From contig JAGGRA010000029.1 in the NCBI GenBank assembly GCA_018613035.1, forward strand, positions 1 through 64,000: 64,000 bases of DNA, given 5' to 3'. The notes beneath the pieces are model-generated. The model was not told the DNA's origin. It searched no databases and saw only the letters and a list, made by a program, of their open reading frames with translations. Origin of the DNA: Pseudomonas sp. ISL-84. Its GTDB lineage: Bacteria; Bacillota; Bacilli; Bacillales; Cytobacillaceae. Positions within the stretch are counted from its first letter, which is position 1. Every line of letters begins with the position of its first letter. Positions 1 through 14,237 of this stretch are shown one piece after another. The position numbers and the translations under genes are program-made.

Positions 1-1
1 G

Positions 2-292
2 AATTAAACTGAGGGAGTTTATGTACATTCATTAACAGGCGGGACAATTATTAATAAAAAGAATTATAAACCGGATATTCATAAGAACTCTTTCTCTTTA
101 AATATTAAACAAAAAGTAATTGTTCTCCCATTGCTTAAACAAATATCCCCTTATTTGAGAGTTAATAAAAAGAGAAATCGAGCTATGTGGATTATTGAAA
201 ACTATGAGAAAGTAACACCCAGAAACGGAAAGTATAATGCTGAAATGTTAAAACAAAAGCTTTTATTCGAGGAAACCTTTTTTAATATATAA
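2..292 (+). pseudogene. C-terminal remnant of a LAGLIDADG-type homing endonuclease
   Basis: The plus-strand frame ending at the TAA at 290-292 reads about 94 codons after an in-frame stop at 5-7. Its C-terminus carries the VTPRNGKY segment followed by an EMLKQKLLFEE-like helix. I associate this ending with small LAGLIDADG endonucleases of Bacillaceae and their phages. A WIIENYEK-type helix precedes it. No start codon or LAGLIDADG helix is visible, because the frame is broken at the window edge, so the N-terminal half is either outside the window or frameshifted away. It converges on the intron-bearing tmRNA gene, ending 34 bp from the tmRNA 3' end. Assignment rests on remembered motifs and is moderate. 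Confidence 0.45.
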
Positions 293-300
293 AAAAGACA

Positions 301-330
301 AATAAAAAACCACCAAATATGTATTTGGTG
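301..330 (-). terminator. Intrinsic terminator of the tmRNA gene
   Basis: On the minus strand CACCAAATA and TATTTGGTG form a 9-bp stem with a 2-nt loop (311-330), followed by a T-rich run (301-310). The stem overlaps the encoded CCA end of the tmRNA. Confidence 0.75.
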
Positions 331-965
331 GAGACGGTGGGACGTGCACTTCCATCCTTTCGAGATGGCACTGACTATATCTTGAACCTGCAGTCTGGCA
401 GGTCCTTCGGCGTATTATGCGAAATATATATTTACCTGGTTTTCAGGCAGGATTCCGCATCCTAGTACTACCATTTTTGTGGCAGCCTATAAGTCGATAC
501 ACGGCTGTTGGATTACTCCACATACCGCTCGGCATTGCCCTATCGCCAGTTAGGCGACTTAGGTTTCACCGATAAAGCCGAATTTTCACTTGTGTGTTGC
601 CACACAAGGCGACTAATAATTAATCGAACCCACGTCCAGAAATATCGGCACTTAAGCTTCTACGAGTGTAGTCGATATATTCGCGTTTCGCTGGTCCTTA
701 TGCCTATCGACGGGCGTCCGGCCAGCTAGTCTGGTTGTTCTCTTCCTTCATCCTCAGACGGTGGAATCCGGCGTAGCCCACTAAGAGTGAGTCCGCTACC
801 CTACCACATGGGCGATGGAGGGGCGAACCGCTAAAGGCCTATTAGGCAGCTAAAGCGAAGTTGTTTTGTTGTTTGCCAGTTATAGGCTTTGACGTTTTAA
901 CGAGGCCGATCCCCTCGACTCGCAACCTAAGCTCGAACTATCCCTGTCGAATCCGTAGCGTCCCC
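326..965 (-). ncRNA. ssrA: tmRNA (ssrA), interrupted by a group I intron
   Basis: tmRNA rescues stalled ribosomes by acting as tRNA-Ala and then as mRNA for a degradation tag. The 5' end GGGGACG (965 downward) pairs with CGTCTCC before the encoded CCA to form the acceptor stem. The resume frame at 877-842 encodes GKQQNNFALAA and stops at TAA, a typical Bacillaceae tag. The 3' part is not contiguous: the T-arm GGGTTCGAT (ending 623) is separated by 280 nt from TCCCACC (starting 342). Removing 343-622 restores GGGTTCGATTCCCACC and leaves 343 + 17 = 360 nt, the usual length. smpB lies directly upstream, as in B. subtilis. Confidence 0.95.
343..622 (-). other. Group I self-splicing intron in the tmRNA T-loop
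   Basis: The 5' exon ends in U (623) and the intron ends in G (343), as group I splicing requires. P1 is visible: exon CGAU pairs with intron GUCG (613-610), giving the U-G wobble at the splice site, and the stem continues as UAA/UUA. A perfect P2-like hairpin follows (CTTGTGTG, GCAA loop, CACACAAG). The conserved S-type segment AAGATATAGTC is at 383-373. Its UAUAGUC can pair with GACUUAUA (495-488), with one bulged U, as P7. ACCTGC/GCAGGT hairpin just before S fits P8. No open frame lies inside, so this is a minimal intron, possibly subgroup IA. Group I introns at this T-loop position are known in Clostridium botulinum tmRNA. Confidence 0.88.
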
Positions 966-1064
966 ATATAATAGGTCTGCGCCGAATCTCATTCTGCACG
1001 CTGACGTTCGGAAAAGCTCGAAATAGATGAGCTAAAGATTGTGTCACTCGCTGTGACAATTACT

Positions 1065-1092
1065 ATTATAGCACACTGAGTTAATTTTTCAA
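1065..1092 (-). promoter_or_regulatory. Sigma-A promoter of ssrA
   Basis: Minus strand TTGAAA (1092-1087), 16-bp spacer, TATAAT (1070-1065). The transcript would start near 1058 and carry a ~93-nt 5' leader, presumably trimmed by RNase P. The leader contains a small hairpin, GTCAC/GTGAC (about 1056-1042). Confidence 0.7.
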
Positions 1093-1108
1093 TTGTAAGG
1101 TTCTGGAT

Positions 1109-1576
1109 TTACATTTTCTGCCTTTCACGGAAAGCACGCTCTACTTCACGCTTGGCTTCTTTTTTCTTCAGATCCTCACGCTTGTCATATTTCTTTTTAC
1201 CCCTTGCCAAGCCAATTAAAACTTTTGCGTAGCCATTTTTGAGGTACATTTTTAATGGAACAATTGAATAGCCGACTTCCTTTGACTCACCAATCAGCTT
1301 GTTTATTTCTTTTCTATGCAGAAGAAGCTTTCTTGTCCTTAGTGGATCATGATTGTAGCGGTTCCCCTGCTCATAAGGGCTGACATGCATGCCGAAAAGA
1401 TAGATTTCATTATTTTGAATTCTGGCATATGAGTCCTTCAGGTTTACCTTGCCTGCACGGATCGATTTAATTTCCGTGCCCTGGAGCACAATGCCGGCTT
1501 CGTATGTTTCTTCTATTGCAAAGTCATGATAGGCCTTCTTATTTTGTGCAACCATTTTGCCAGTTCCTTTTGGCAT
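1109..1576 (-). CDS. smpB: SsrA-binding protein SmpB
   Basis: SmpB binds the tRNA-like domain of tmRNA and carries it into stalled ribosomes. The 155-residue product is the usual family length (156 in B. subtilis). It has the OB-fold signature around [10 protein letters not shown] (residues ~34-43) and the basic C-terminal tail [18 protein letters not shown] that becomes helical in the mRNA channel. AAGGGGGAG lies just upstream of the ATG. It sits between rnr and ssrA, the conserved Bacillus order, so RNase R, SmpB and tmRNA are encoded side by side. Nothing unusual in the coding sequence. Confidence 0.97.
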   Translation of the reverse strand: MPKGTGKMVAQNKKAYHDFAIEETYEAGIVLQGTEIKSIRAGKVNLKDSYARIQNNEIYLFGMHVSPYEQGNRYNHDPLRTRKLLLHRKEINKLIGESKEVGYSIVPLKMYLKNGYAKVLIGLARGKKKYDKREDLKKKEAKREVERAFRERQKM

Positions 1577-1626
1577 GTTAACTCCCCCTTTGCTCCTCTT
1601 TCCTTAAAAAGTTATCTTTTGTATTA

Positions 1627-1806
1627 GGCTCTGTTAAATTAGGGTGTTGATTTCCACTACAGGCACTCGCTTTCCGCGGGCTTCCGGGAGCCTCCTCGGC
1701 GTTCTACGCCTGCGGGGTCTCCCTTGGGTACGCTTTTCCCGCAGGAGTCTCGTGCCTTCCGTTCCAATCAACACAGTGCTAAATCAACAATAGTATTAAC
1801 ACAGCC
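1627..1806. repeat. MITE-like dispersed repeat, copy A
   Basis: Terminal inverted repeats GGCTCTGTTAA (1627-1637) and TTAACACAGCC (1796-1806) enclose an inner pair GTTGATT / AATCAAC and a GC-rich core with GCGGGG...CCCGCAGGAGTC. It fills most of the rnr-smpB gap (1577-1948). The same element recurs inverted at 16061-16241 and, internally deleted, at 39026-39132. No open reading frame. Confidence 0.8.
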
Positions 1807-1948
1807 TGTTATTAAAAATTAACGGCAGGAAAAATGCAGCATCCGTTCTTTAGCAGTCTCTCTATTATAGCAAATTTCCAGTGTTCTCTCAACGAGAAGC
1901 CTATCGGGAAGGGAAAGAGAGAGCCTTTTAAGGCCCTCCCTCATTCCG

Positions 1949-4273
1949 CTATCGCTTCTTTTTCTTCCGCTTAGCTTTCGGCGCATTTTCGTAATGCTTT
2001 TTCTCTTTTTTCTTTCTAGGTCCGCCTGAACTGTTTCCTCTGCCTTGGTCAGACTTTCCTTTGCGCGGCTTTTTCTCGGTGCTGCCTGTTTTGAAAACCT
2101 TCGGCGCATCTCTTGGTTCCCGTCTGCGGGTTCCCTTCATGCCGACGATTTCAAAATCGATAGAGCGCTCGTCTTTGTTAACATTGACCACACGGACAGT
2201 GATTTCGTCACCAATCCGGAAGACATTGCCCGTACGCTCGCCAATCATGGCCATCTGCCGCTCGTCATAGCGGTAATAATCATCTGTCATATAGCTGACA
2301 TGGATCAGGCCTTCGATCGTATTTGGAAGCTCAACGAACATTCCAAAGTTCGTTACAGAACTGATAATGCCGTCGTATTCCTGGCCAATTTTATCAGCCA
2401 TATATTCCGCTTTCTTCAGCTCATCTGTTTCACGCTCAGCTTCAACCGCACGGCGCTCCATATTGGATGAATGCTCCGCAATATCCGAAAGTGAAGCGTT
2501 CCATTTTTCCCTTGTCGCCTGATCCAGCTTGCCTTCAATTAAATAGGTGCGGATTAAGCGATGAACGATTAAATCCGGATAACGGCGAATCGGCGATGTG
2601 AAGTGTGTGTAAAACTCTGTTGATAACCCGAAGTGTCCCAGGCTCTCTTCAAAATATTTAGCCTGCTGCATGGAACGCAGCATTACCGTTGATATAACCA
2701 TTTCTTCCGGCTTGCCCTGAACTTCTTCAATGATTTCCTGCAGGGCGCGCGGGTGAACAGAATTGGCTGTTCCCTTTACAATATAGCCAAAGTTTGTGAT
2801 AAACTCGAAAAACCTTCTAAGCTTATCTTCTTTCGGATCTTCATGAATACGGTAAATAAACGGTACGTCCATCCAGTGGAAATGCTCAGCAACCGTTTCA
2901 TTTGCCGCCAGCATGAATTCTTCAATCAGGCGCTCTGCAATCGAACGTTCACGGAGGGCAACATCTGTCGGATTGCCTTCTTCATCCACAATGACTTTTG
3001 CTTCTTTGAAGTCAAAATCAATGGCTCCGCGATGCATTCTCTTTTTACGTAAAATAAGAGAAAGCTCCTTCATCAGCTGGAACATTGGCACAAGAGATTC
3101 GTACCTGTTGATAAGTTCTTCATCTTCGTCTTCCAGAATCTTATTCACATCTGAATAAGTCATTCGCTCAGTTGTTTTAATCACACTCTGGAAAATTTCA
3201 TGATTTACAACTTCCCCATCTGATGTAATTTCCATCTCACAGGATAGCGTGAGGCGGTCCACCTTCGGATTCAGGGAGCAAATGCCGTTTGATAGACGAT
3301 GCGGAATCATCGGGATTACCCGGTCTACTAAATACACACTCGTTGCCCGGTCTTCGGCTTCCCGGTCAATCGGCGAATCCTCACGGACATAGTAAGTAAC
3401 ATCGGCAATATGAACACCAAGCCTGTAATTGCCGTTATCCATCTTTTGAACCATGACGGCATCATCAAGGTCCTTTGCATCAGCCCCGTCAATTGTGACA
3501 ATGACTTCATTTCTTAAGTCACGGCGGTTTTCAAGCTCGCTGGGATCAATCGTATCCGGCGTCTCTTCGGCCTGCTTAAGCACTTCTTCCGGAAACTCAA
3601 GCGGAAGGCCATGTTTGTGGATAACGGACAGAATATCCACACCCGGGTCATTTTTATGCCCAAGGATGTCGATAACTTCTCCTTCAGCACTTTTGCGCCC
3701 TTCCGGATAAGTAGTCAGCTTTACAACAACCTTATGCCCTTCTACAGCCCCCTTAGATGCTGCTTTCGGGATAAAAATATCGCTGGCAAACTTTTTATCA
3801 TCCGGGATCACAAACCCGAAATGCTTGCTTTCTGTATATGTTCCCACGATTTGTGTAACACCGCGCTCCAGGATGCGGACAACTGTACCTTCCCTCCGCT
3901 GCCCTGAGCTTTCAGATGTAACCCGCGCAAGGACGGTATCACCGTTCAGTGCATTATTTGTTTCATTCGGCGGGATAAAAATATCGTCCATCCCCGGCTC
4001 TTCCGGGATCACAAAGGCAAATCCCTTTGCATGTCCTGATAGCCTTCCGCGGATGAGATTCATTTTTTCCGGCAAACCATAGCGGTTGCTTCGCGTTCTA
4101 ACAACAAGGCCTTTCTCTTCCATCACAACAAGGGCTTTGACGAAGTCTTTGAAGCCGGTCGAATCCTCGATTCCGAATGCAGCTTCAAGCTCCTGCACCG
4201 TCAAAGGTTTATAAGCCTCATCCTTCATATAATGAAGCAGCTTGTCGATCAGCTGTTGAATATTATTTTCCAT
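1949..4273 (-). CDS. rnr: Ribonuclease R
   Basis: 3'-5' exoribonuclease that degrades structured RNA and, with tmRNA/SmpB, non-stop mRNAs. At 774 residues it matches the B. subtilis protein (779). An N-terminal winged helix (~1-70) is followed by cold-shock domains, the first near [17 protein letters not shown] (~75-91). The RNB domain has the metal-binding cluster [11 protein letters not shown] (D262, D268, D270, D271). A C-terminal S1 domain begins near [15 protein letters not shown], and the tail is lysine-rich (KAKRKKKKR). The ATG is preceded by AAGGAGGG. est lies 37 nt upstream, suggesting cotranscription from the secG side. Confidence 0.97.
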   Translation of the reverse strand: MENNIQQLIDKLLHYMKDEAYKPLTVQELEAAFGIEDSTGFKDFVKALVVMEEKGLVVRTRSNRYGLPEKMNLIRGRLSGHAKGFAFVIPEEPGMDDIFIPPNETNNALNGDTVLARVTSESSGQRREGTVVRILERGVTQIVGTYTESKHFGFVIPDDKKFASDIFIPKAASKGAVEGHKVVVKLTTYPEGRKSAEGEVIDILGHKNDPGVDILSVIHKHGLPLEFPEEVLKQAEETPDTIDPSELENRRDLRNEVIVTIDGADAKDLDDAVMVQKMDNGNYRLGVHIADVTYYVREDSPIDREAEDRATSVYLVDRVIPMIPHRLSNGICSLNPKVDRLTLSCEMEITSDGEVVNHEIFQSVIKTTERMTYSDVNKILEDEDEELINRYESLVPMFQLMKELSLILRKKRMHRGAIDFDFKEAKVIVDEEGNPTDVALRERSIAERLIEEFMLAANETVAEHFHWMDVPFIYRIHEDPKEDKLRRFFEFITNFGYIVKGTANSVHPRALQEIIEEVQGKPEEMVISTVMLRSMQQAKYFEESLGHFGLSTEFYTHFTSPIRRYPDLIVHRLIRTYLIEGKLDQATREKWNASLSDIAEHSSNMERRAVEAERETDELKKAEYMADKIGQEYDGIISSVTNFGMFVELPNTIEGLIHVSYMTDDYYRYDERQMAMIGERTGNVFRIGDEITVRVVNVNKDERSIDFEIVGMKGTRRREPRDAPKVFKTGSTEKKPRKGKSDQGRGNSSGGPRKKKEKKHYENAPKAKRKKKKR

Positions 4274-4310
4274 ATCATCATCCCTCCTTAAGGAGATATT
4301 GTCTTTTCTT

Positions 4311-5057
4311 TTATTCTTCCCAATCCAGCTTTTCTAAAAACTGATAAACGTCTTCTTCGAGCTGATTACGTTCTTTATCAAGCGTAATCACATGGCCGGA
4401 CTCTTCATACCACTTCAGCTGTTTTAAATCATTTTCGACTTCGTTAAAAATGATATTCGCACTGTCCGTGTTGATCATATGATCATGGCGAGCCTGAACA
4501 ACAAACGTCGGCGAGTAGATCATATCCACATGATTTCGCACATCCGCAATCAGTTCCTGCAGGGCTTTCAGCGTTTTCATCGGCGTTTTTTGGAACTCGG
4601 CCATTTCCTGCTCGATTTGATCTTCTGACTTTCCTTCCAGTCTCTTATATTCTCTTGCGTAGCTCAGAATTCCTTTATACATGACCTCTTCGCTTTTTAT
4701 GTACATGGGTGCGCACATCGGAATGATACCCTTTATAGGTACAGTGTAACCCAATTTAAGGGAAAATACGCCGCCAAGGGAAAGACCTGCAACCGCAATC
4801 TCCTTATGCCCCCTATTTTTTAAAAACTCATATCCTTCCATGACGTCCTTCCACCAGTCTTCCGGCCCTGAGTGCACAAGCTCCTCCGGCGGTACGCCAT
4901 GTCCTTTGTATAGCGGCGCATGACAGGTGTAGCCCTTCGTTTCAAGAAACCGGCCCATCATTCTTACATCCGCAGTATTACCTGTAAAACCGTGCAGCAG
5001 CAGAACTGCCCTTTTTCCATTTCCAAACGTAAACGGCTTTGGCGCTACAATCTTCAT
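4311..5057 (-). CDS. est: Carboxylesterase (YvaK/Est30 type)
   Basis: Cytoplasmic alpha/beta hydrolase acting on short-chain esters, also related to monoacylglycerol lipases. The 248 residues equal B. subtilis YvaK. The nucleophile elbow GLSLGG puts the serine at residue 93. The likely acid and base are Asp192 (ARHDH) and His222 (ESGHVI). The oxyanion motif LLHGFTG is at ~20-26. It sits between secG and rnr, the conserved order. A palindrome (5098-5117) and secG's terminator lie upstream, so it probably has its own promoter. The natural substrate is unknown. Confidence 0.9.
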   Translation of the reverse strand: MKIVAPKPFTFGNGKRAVLLLHGFTGNTADVRMMGRFLETKGYTCHAPLYKGHGVPPEELVHSGPEDWWKDVMEGYEFLKNRGHKEIAVAGLSLGGVFSLKLGYTVPIKGIIPMCAPMYIKSEEVMYKGILSYAREYKRLEGKSEDQIEQEMAEFQKTPMKTLKALQELIADVRNHVDMIYSPTFVVQARHDHMINTDSANIIFNEVENDLKQLKWYEESGHVITLDKERNQLEEDVYQFLEKLDWEE

Positions 5058-5097
5058 ATTTAAAACTCCTTTTACCTATATAATTCCTATAATCTTC

Positions 5098-5117
5098 TTA
5101 ATCAAACGTTTGATTGA
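5098..5117. promoter_or_regulatory. Palindrome with ATCAAACGTTTGAT core, copy 1
   Basis: The inner 16 bp AATCAAACGTTTGATT is a perfect palindrome, about 40 bp upstream of est. The same 16-mer recurs at 36174-36189 and 54479-54494. It has the size and symmetry of a TetR-family operator; the cognate protein is not known to me. Confidence 0.5.
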
Positions 5118-5243
5118 AACTGCATTCCTTATTTTTAGCAAACAAAGGGGCAACATGCCAACAAAAAGCTTTGTATGTAAAAAGAAAAGCGAAGGCGCCC
5201 TTCGTAGCAAGCAAAAAGCCGCTTGTGATAGGGGCCACAGCAG

Positions 5244-5281
5244 CAAAAAAATAAAAAGCCTGACCTTATGACAGGCCAGGC
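5244..5281 (-). terminator. Terminator of secG
   Basis: Minus strand stem GCCTGGCCT / AGGTCAGGC (5281-5258) followed by a T-rich run (5257-5244). The rest of the est-secG gap (5058-5243) holds the palindrome at 5098 and a small CGAAGG/CCTTCG hairpin near 5193. Confidence 0.75.
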
Positions 5282-5292
5282 ACTGAGTTCAT

Positions 5293-5526
5293 CTATACTG
5301 CGAAAAAAGATACTAAAACCGTAAGGATAAAGAACAAAACAGATAGAATAATCGTAGCACGGTGAAGAATCAAATCAAGACCGCGCGCTTTTTGTTTTCC
5401 AAAAAGCTGTTCAGCTCCCCCGGAAATCGCACCGGAAAGACCTGCACTTTTACCAGACTGAAGGAGTACAACAACGATAAGCGCAATCGATACAATCACT
5501 AAAAGAGTAATAAATAATGTATGCAT
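5293..5526 (-). CDS. secG: Preprotein translocase subunit SecG
   Basis: Small membrane subunit of the SecYEG protein-export channel. The 77 residues form two hydrophobic helices (about 3-22 and 51-75), joined by a glycine-rich loop with [15 protein letters not shown] and LFG, which is the family signature. GGAGGTGGC precedes the ATG. It heads the block secG-est-rnr-smpB-ssrA and has its own terminator, so it is probably monocistronic or only partly read through. Confidence 0.95.
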   Translation of the reverse strand: MHTLFITLLVIVSIALIVVVLLQSGKSAGLSGAISGGAEQLFGKQKARGLDLILHRATIILSVLFFILTVLVSFFAV

Positions 5527-5564
5527 GAAGCCACCTCCTGAAAACGTACAATCACATTATTCTT

Positions 5565-5593
5565 AATTTATCACATTTTGGTGGTATAAACAA
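5565..5593 (-). promoter_or_regulatory. Candidate sigma-A promoter of secG
   Basis: Minus strand TTGTTT (5593-5588), 17-bp spacer, TAAATT (5570-5565), about 40 bp upstream of the secG ATG. Confidence 0.5.
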
Positions 5594-5655
5594 TAAGATT
5601 TTGGCAGGACCTGTTAGATAGAAGGACTTTTATCATAGCAGGGAGAATTTACCCT

Positions 5656-6525
5656 ATGAAAGGAATGATGCATGTGATATTAAAAGAGCGTAAAACATCT
5701 GATTTTATTCTAAGCATGGATGCCTTATTAAGAAGGCTGCTAGGAGCTCACCCCAAAAGGGTAATGATAGAAAATGATTTAGCGAAGCGAAAAGCCGGTG
5801 ATCGCGGAGAAGAAGCTGTGGATTATTTTTTGAAAGATTTGACGGAGTTCACCGTTATTCATGATTTGCGGCTCGCCAATGGAAACGATAGCTTCTTTCA
5901 AATGGACACTTTACTCCTCTCGTCTAGCTTCATCCTCATACTCGAAATTAAAAACATTTCGGGCACCATCTATTTTGACCCCGCCTTTAATCAGCTGATC
6001 CAGACCAAACAAGAAAATGAAAGAGGGTTCCTTGATCCTTTAATACAAGCCAGGAGGCAGCAAAGAGAGCTTGCTAAATGGCTTTATGATGTGAAAATTA
6101 GCATTCCGGTTGAGTACCTTATCGTGATCAGCAACCCTTCTACTGTTATCAAGACTTCTTCCTATCATAAAAATGCATTAGATCGGGTTTTGCATGCGAG
6201 TCAGATCCCCGAAAGGATAGAAAGAATGAAAGTGAAGTACACACAAGAGGTACTATCAGCTAAGGAGCTCAGAAAACTAAGCAGGATTCTTGTAAAAAAG
6301 CATTGCCCCGCTAATTACAATGTTTTAAGTTACTATGGTATTCAAGAGAAAGAGGTTATAACCGGTATTCAGTGTCCCTCCTGCAGCAGGTTTTCTATGA
6401 AAAGAGCTCGAGGCACCTGGAAATGTCTTGCATGCAGTAGTGTGGATAAAACCGCCCATGTAAAAGCCCTCCAAGATTACTTCTCACCCACTTATCCTCT
6501 GAAAATATTGCTAAAAAGCTGCTGA
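5656..6525 (+). CDS. NERD-domain protein with zinc ribbon; C-terminus lost to a frameshift
   Basis: NERD domains are nuclease-related. Here GDRGEEAVDYFL, then QMDTLLL and ILEIKN, give the Asp...Glu-x-Lys pattern (~55-115). A zinc ribbon follows: CPSC...WKCLAC (~245-265). The protein aligns throughout with the second NERD protein (24529-25530). That alignment suggests translation starts at GTG 5674, behind AAAGGA, rather than at the ATG at 5656. The frame stops at 6525, but after DYF the other frame continues LTHLSSENIAKKLL and SRELLEK to a stop at 6623, matching the partner's C-terminal HTH-like region. A single lost T near 6482 explains this. The role is unknown; it could be a pseudogene or a sequencing error. 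Confidence 0.75.
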   Translation: MKGMMHVILKERKTSDFILSMDALLRRLLGAHPKRVMIENDLAKRKAGDRGEEAVDYFLKDLTEFTVIHDLRLANGNDSFFQMDTLLLSSSFILILEIKNISGTIYFDPAFNQLIQTKQENERGFLDPLIQARRQQRELAKWLYDVKISIPVEYLIVISNPSTVIKTSSYHKNALDRVLHASQIPERIERMKVKYTQEVLSAKELRKLSRILVKKHCPANYNVLSYYGIQEKEVITGIQCPSCSRFSMKRARGTWKCLACSSVDKTAHVKALQDYFSPTYPLKILLKSC

Positions 6526-6608
6526 CTGCGATGGAACTTCCCTATTCAGGTTCATTTAAGGACCGAACCTATTATCTATCAAGAGAGTTATTAGAGAAAT
6601 TTGACTTT

Positions 6609-6701
6609 ACCGGCCAAAAATGAACATTTACCGGCCAATTCTCCCTATTTACCGGCCAAAGTCAGCAAAATACCGGCCAAACTGGCCCATTTACCGGCCA
6701 A
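6609..6701. repeat. Phased repeat array 1: five ACCGGCCAA units at exactly 21 bp
   Basis: ACCGGCCAA starts at 6609, 6630, 6651, 6672 and 6693, separated by 12-bp spacers that differ from one another but often end in TTT. The first unit overlaps the frame-restored 3' end of the NERD gene; eno's terminator lies 40 bp beyond. No ribosome binding site precedes the open frames across it, so it is judged noncoding. Confidence 0.9.
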
Positions 6702-6740
6702 CTATTATTTTGGATGCTGCACACCAGCAATATTACCTGT

Positions 6741-6772
6741 TAAAAAACAGCCGCCCCACCCGGGACGGCTGC
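6741..6772 (-). terminator. Terminator of the glycolytic operon (after eno)
   Basis: Minus strand stem CAGCCGTCCC / GGGGCGGCTG (6771-6748), then TTTTTT (6747-6742). Confidence 0.9.
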
Positions 6773-6784
6773 TCACCAGCAAGA

Positions 6785-10456
<3,672 letters not shown>

Positions 10457-10502
10457 TTATATTGTCAATTGGAAGAGGCTAAACCAGCCCCTTCCTAAAA
10501 AC

Positions 10503-11687
10503 TTATTTATCGTTTAAAGCTACAACACCTGGCAGAGCTTTTCCTTCCATAAATTCAAGGGAAGCGCCGCCACCTGTGGAGATATGGCTCATGCGGTCTG
10601 CAAGATGGAATTTCTCAACCGCAGCTGCAGAGTCACCGCCGCCGATGACTGAATATGTATCATTCGCTTCTGCTAAAGTCTCAGCCACAGCTCTTGTTCC
10701 GCCGGCGAATTTTTTCAATTCGAACACACCCATCGGGCCGTTCCAGATTACAAGCTTTGAGTTTTGAATCACATCGCTGTAAATTTCGCGTGTTTTAGGG
10801 CCAATATCGAGTGCTTCCCAGTCAAAAGGGATCTCTTCAATCGCAACTGTTTTAATATTGGCTTCCTCAGAAAAATCATCCGCAACAATCGCATCAACAG
10901 GCATGTAGAAATTTACGCCTTTTTCTTTAGCCTTTTGCATAAACGATTTAGCAAGGTCAATTTTATCTTCTTCCAATAGAGACTTTCCTACTTCATGGCC
11001 CTGTGCTTTTACAAATGTGTAAGCCAGTCCGCCGCCAATAATCAGGTTGTCTACATTTTCAAGAAGGTTTTCAATTACGCCAATCTTATCTTTAACTTTT
11101 GCACCGCCGATAATGGCTGTAAATGGACGCTCCGGATTTGAAAGAGCTTTTCCGAGTACATCCAGTTCTTTTTCCATTAATAGGCCGGATACTGCAGGCA
11201 GATGGTGTGCAATTCCTTCAGTTGAAGCATGGGCACGGTGGGCCGCCCCGAATGCATCGTTTACATACACATCAGCCAACTCAGCAAAAGCTTTAGCTAA
11301 TTCAGGGTCATTCTTCTCCTCGCCAGGATAGAAACGAACATTTTCAAGAAGAAGGACATCCCCTTCACCCAGCGTTTCAATCATTGCTTTTACAGAATCG
11401 CCGTAAGCTTCATCCGCTTTTTTCACTTCTTTGCCAAGAAGCTCGGACAAACGATTGGCAACAGGTGTTAAACGCAATTCTTCAACAACTGAACCCTTTG
11501 GACGTCCCAAATGGCTCGCTAAAATAACTTTAGCGCCCTGGTTAGTCAAATACTCAATCGTTGGAAGAGCTGCGCGGATACGAGTTTCGTCTGTTACCTG
11601 TCCATCCTTCATCGGCACGTTGAAATCAACGCGGCAAAAAACTCGCTTCCCTTTTAACTCCACATCTTTTACGCTTTTTTTGTTCAC
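10503..11687 (-). CDS. pgk: Phosphoglycerate kinase
   Basis: Transfers phosphate from 1,3-bisphosphoglycerate to ADP. The 394 residues match B. subtilis. Signatures are [11 protein letters not shown] near the N-terminus, GRPKG (~61-65), [12 protein letters not shown] and the nucleotide loop GGGDSAAA. Start is GTG with AAGGAGG upstream. It is separated from gapA by 338 nt holding a terminator, a dispersed repeat and a candidate promoter, so pgk-tpiA-gpmI-eno may be partly uncoupled from gapA expression. Confidence 0.98.
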   Translation of the reverse strand: MNKKSVKDVELKGKRVFCRVDFNVPMKDGQVTDETRIRAALPTIEYLTNQGAKVILASHLGRPKGSVVEELRLTPVANRLSELLGKEVKKADEAYGDSVKAMIETLGEGDVLLLENVRFYPGEEKNDPELAKAFAELADVYVNDAFGAAHRAHASTEGIAHHLPAVSGLLMEKELDVLGKALSNPERPFTAIIGGAKVKDKIGVIENLLENVDNLIIGGGLAYTFVKAQGHEVGKSLLEEDKIDLAKSFMQKAKEKGVNFYMPVDAIVADDFSEEANIKTVAIEEIPFDWEALDIGPKTREIYSDVIQNSKLVIWNGPMGVFELKKFAGGTRAVAETLAEANDTYSVIGGGDSAAAVEKFHLADRMSHISTGGGASLEFMEGKALPGVVALNDK

Positions 11688-11710
11688 AGCAAAAGGACCT
11701 CCTTACTAGA

Positions 11711-11835
11711 AAAGCGGAAGCGCCTTACCCAGGGACCAAACAAACATAAGGCGATTCCCGCAGGAAGGTGTTTTCCCTTCCGGAGGAAAGCAGATTATGA
11801 TCTCGAGCCCCCTTGGCACTGCAGCTGTTTAGCTT
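11711..11835. repeat. Dispersed repeat family 2, copy 1
   Basis: Begins AAAGCGGAAGCGCC, contains CATAAGGCGATTC, CGCAGGAAGG and TTATGATCTCGAG, and ends in GCAGCTGTTTAGCTT. It shares these blocks with 16711-16889 and partly with 36052-36108. No reading frame. Confidence 0.65.
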
Positions 11836-11863
11836 CCTAGTTTATATTTTTACTTTTTGCTTT

Positions 11864-11904
11864 AAAAACAAAAGGGAGAGGGAATGTTTCCCTGCTCCCC
11901 TTTT
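11864..11904 (-). terminator. Terminator after gapA
   Basis: Minus strand stem AAAAGGGG-AG-GGGAA / TTCCCTCTCCCTTTT, then GTTTTT. It lies between gapA and pgk, so it probably lets gapA be transcribed in excess of the downstream genes. Confidence 0.75.
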
Positions 11905-11914
11905 ACCTTTATCC

Positions 11915-11944
11915 ATTATAGACGTTCGCGATTTTAATATCCAA
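11915..11944 (-). promoter_or_regulatory. Candidate promoter ahead of pgk
   Basis: Minus strand TTGGAT (11944-11939), 18-bp spacer, TATAAT (11920-11915). Transcription would begin almost at the base of the gapA terminator hairpin and then read into pgk, an odd geometry that keeps confidence low. Confidence 0.35.
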
Positions 11945-12025
11945 CAAGATGAGGCAATCTTAGAAAGATTTTTTCAGCTGGTGAATACTTCGCAAACCTA
12001 ATCTTTTTTGGTAAAGAATTAAACC

Positions 12026-14102
<2,077 letters not shown>

Positions 14103-14126
14103 CGGATGGCTCCTTCATCATATGTG

Positions 14127-14162
14127 GTCATTTTTTGTCCCGCATAGACATATTATGTCCCA
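14127..14162 (-). promoter_or_regulatory. Tandem CggR operator
   Basis: The minus strand reads GGGAC-N6-TGTC-N4-CGGGAC-N6-TGAC, matching the B. subtilis tandem CggR operator CGGGAC-N6-TGTC repeated with a 4-bp gap. Only the last half-site deviates (TGAC). It begins 24 bp before the cggR ATG. The promoter itself is not clear to me. Confidence 0.85.
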
Positions 14163-14170
14163 CTTACCGT

Positions 14171-14216
14171 AAAAAAAATCACCCTTGCTTCAAAATCAAT
14201 AATAGCAGGAGTGATT
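14171..14216 (-). terminator. Terminator of rpoN and the glutaredoxin-like gene
   Basis: Minus strand stem AATCACTCCTGCT / AGCAAGGGTGATT with an AT-rich loop, then TTTTTTTT (14178-14171). It insulates the cggR operon from rpoN transcription. Confidence 0.75.
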
Positions 14217-14237
14217 GATGAATTCAACTGATAAAAC

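Noticed and set aside
508-729. 73-residue plus-strand reading frame
   Set aside because: It lies antisense to the tmRNA gene and its intron and has no family resemblance.
1819-2109. Basic 96-residue frame at the end of rnr
   Set aside because: Out-of-frame shadow of the lysine-rich rnr C-terminus.
2045-2470. 141-residue plus-strand frame over rnr
   Set aside because: Antisense to a well-supported RNase R coding region; codon pattern follows rnr.
6609-6701. CRISPR array
   Set aside because: Units are only ~9 bp with 12-bp spacers, far below CRISPR repeat and spacer sizes, and no cas genes are present.
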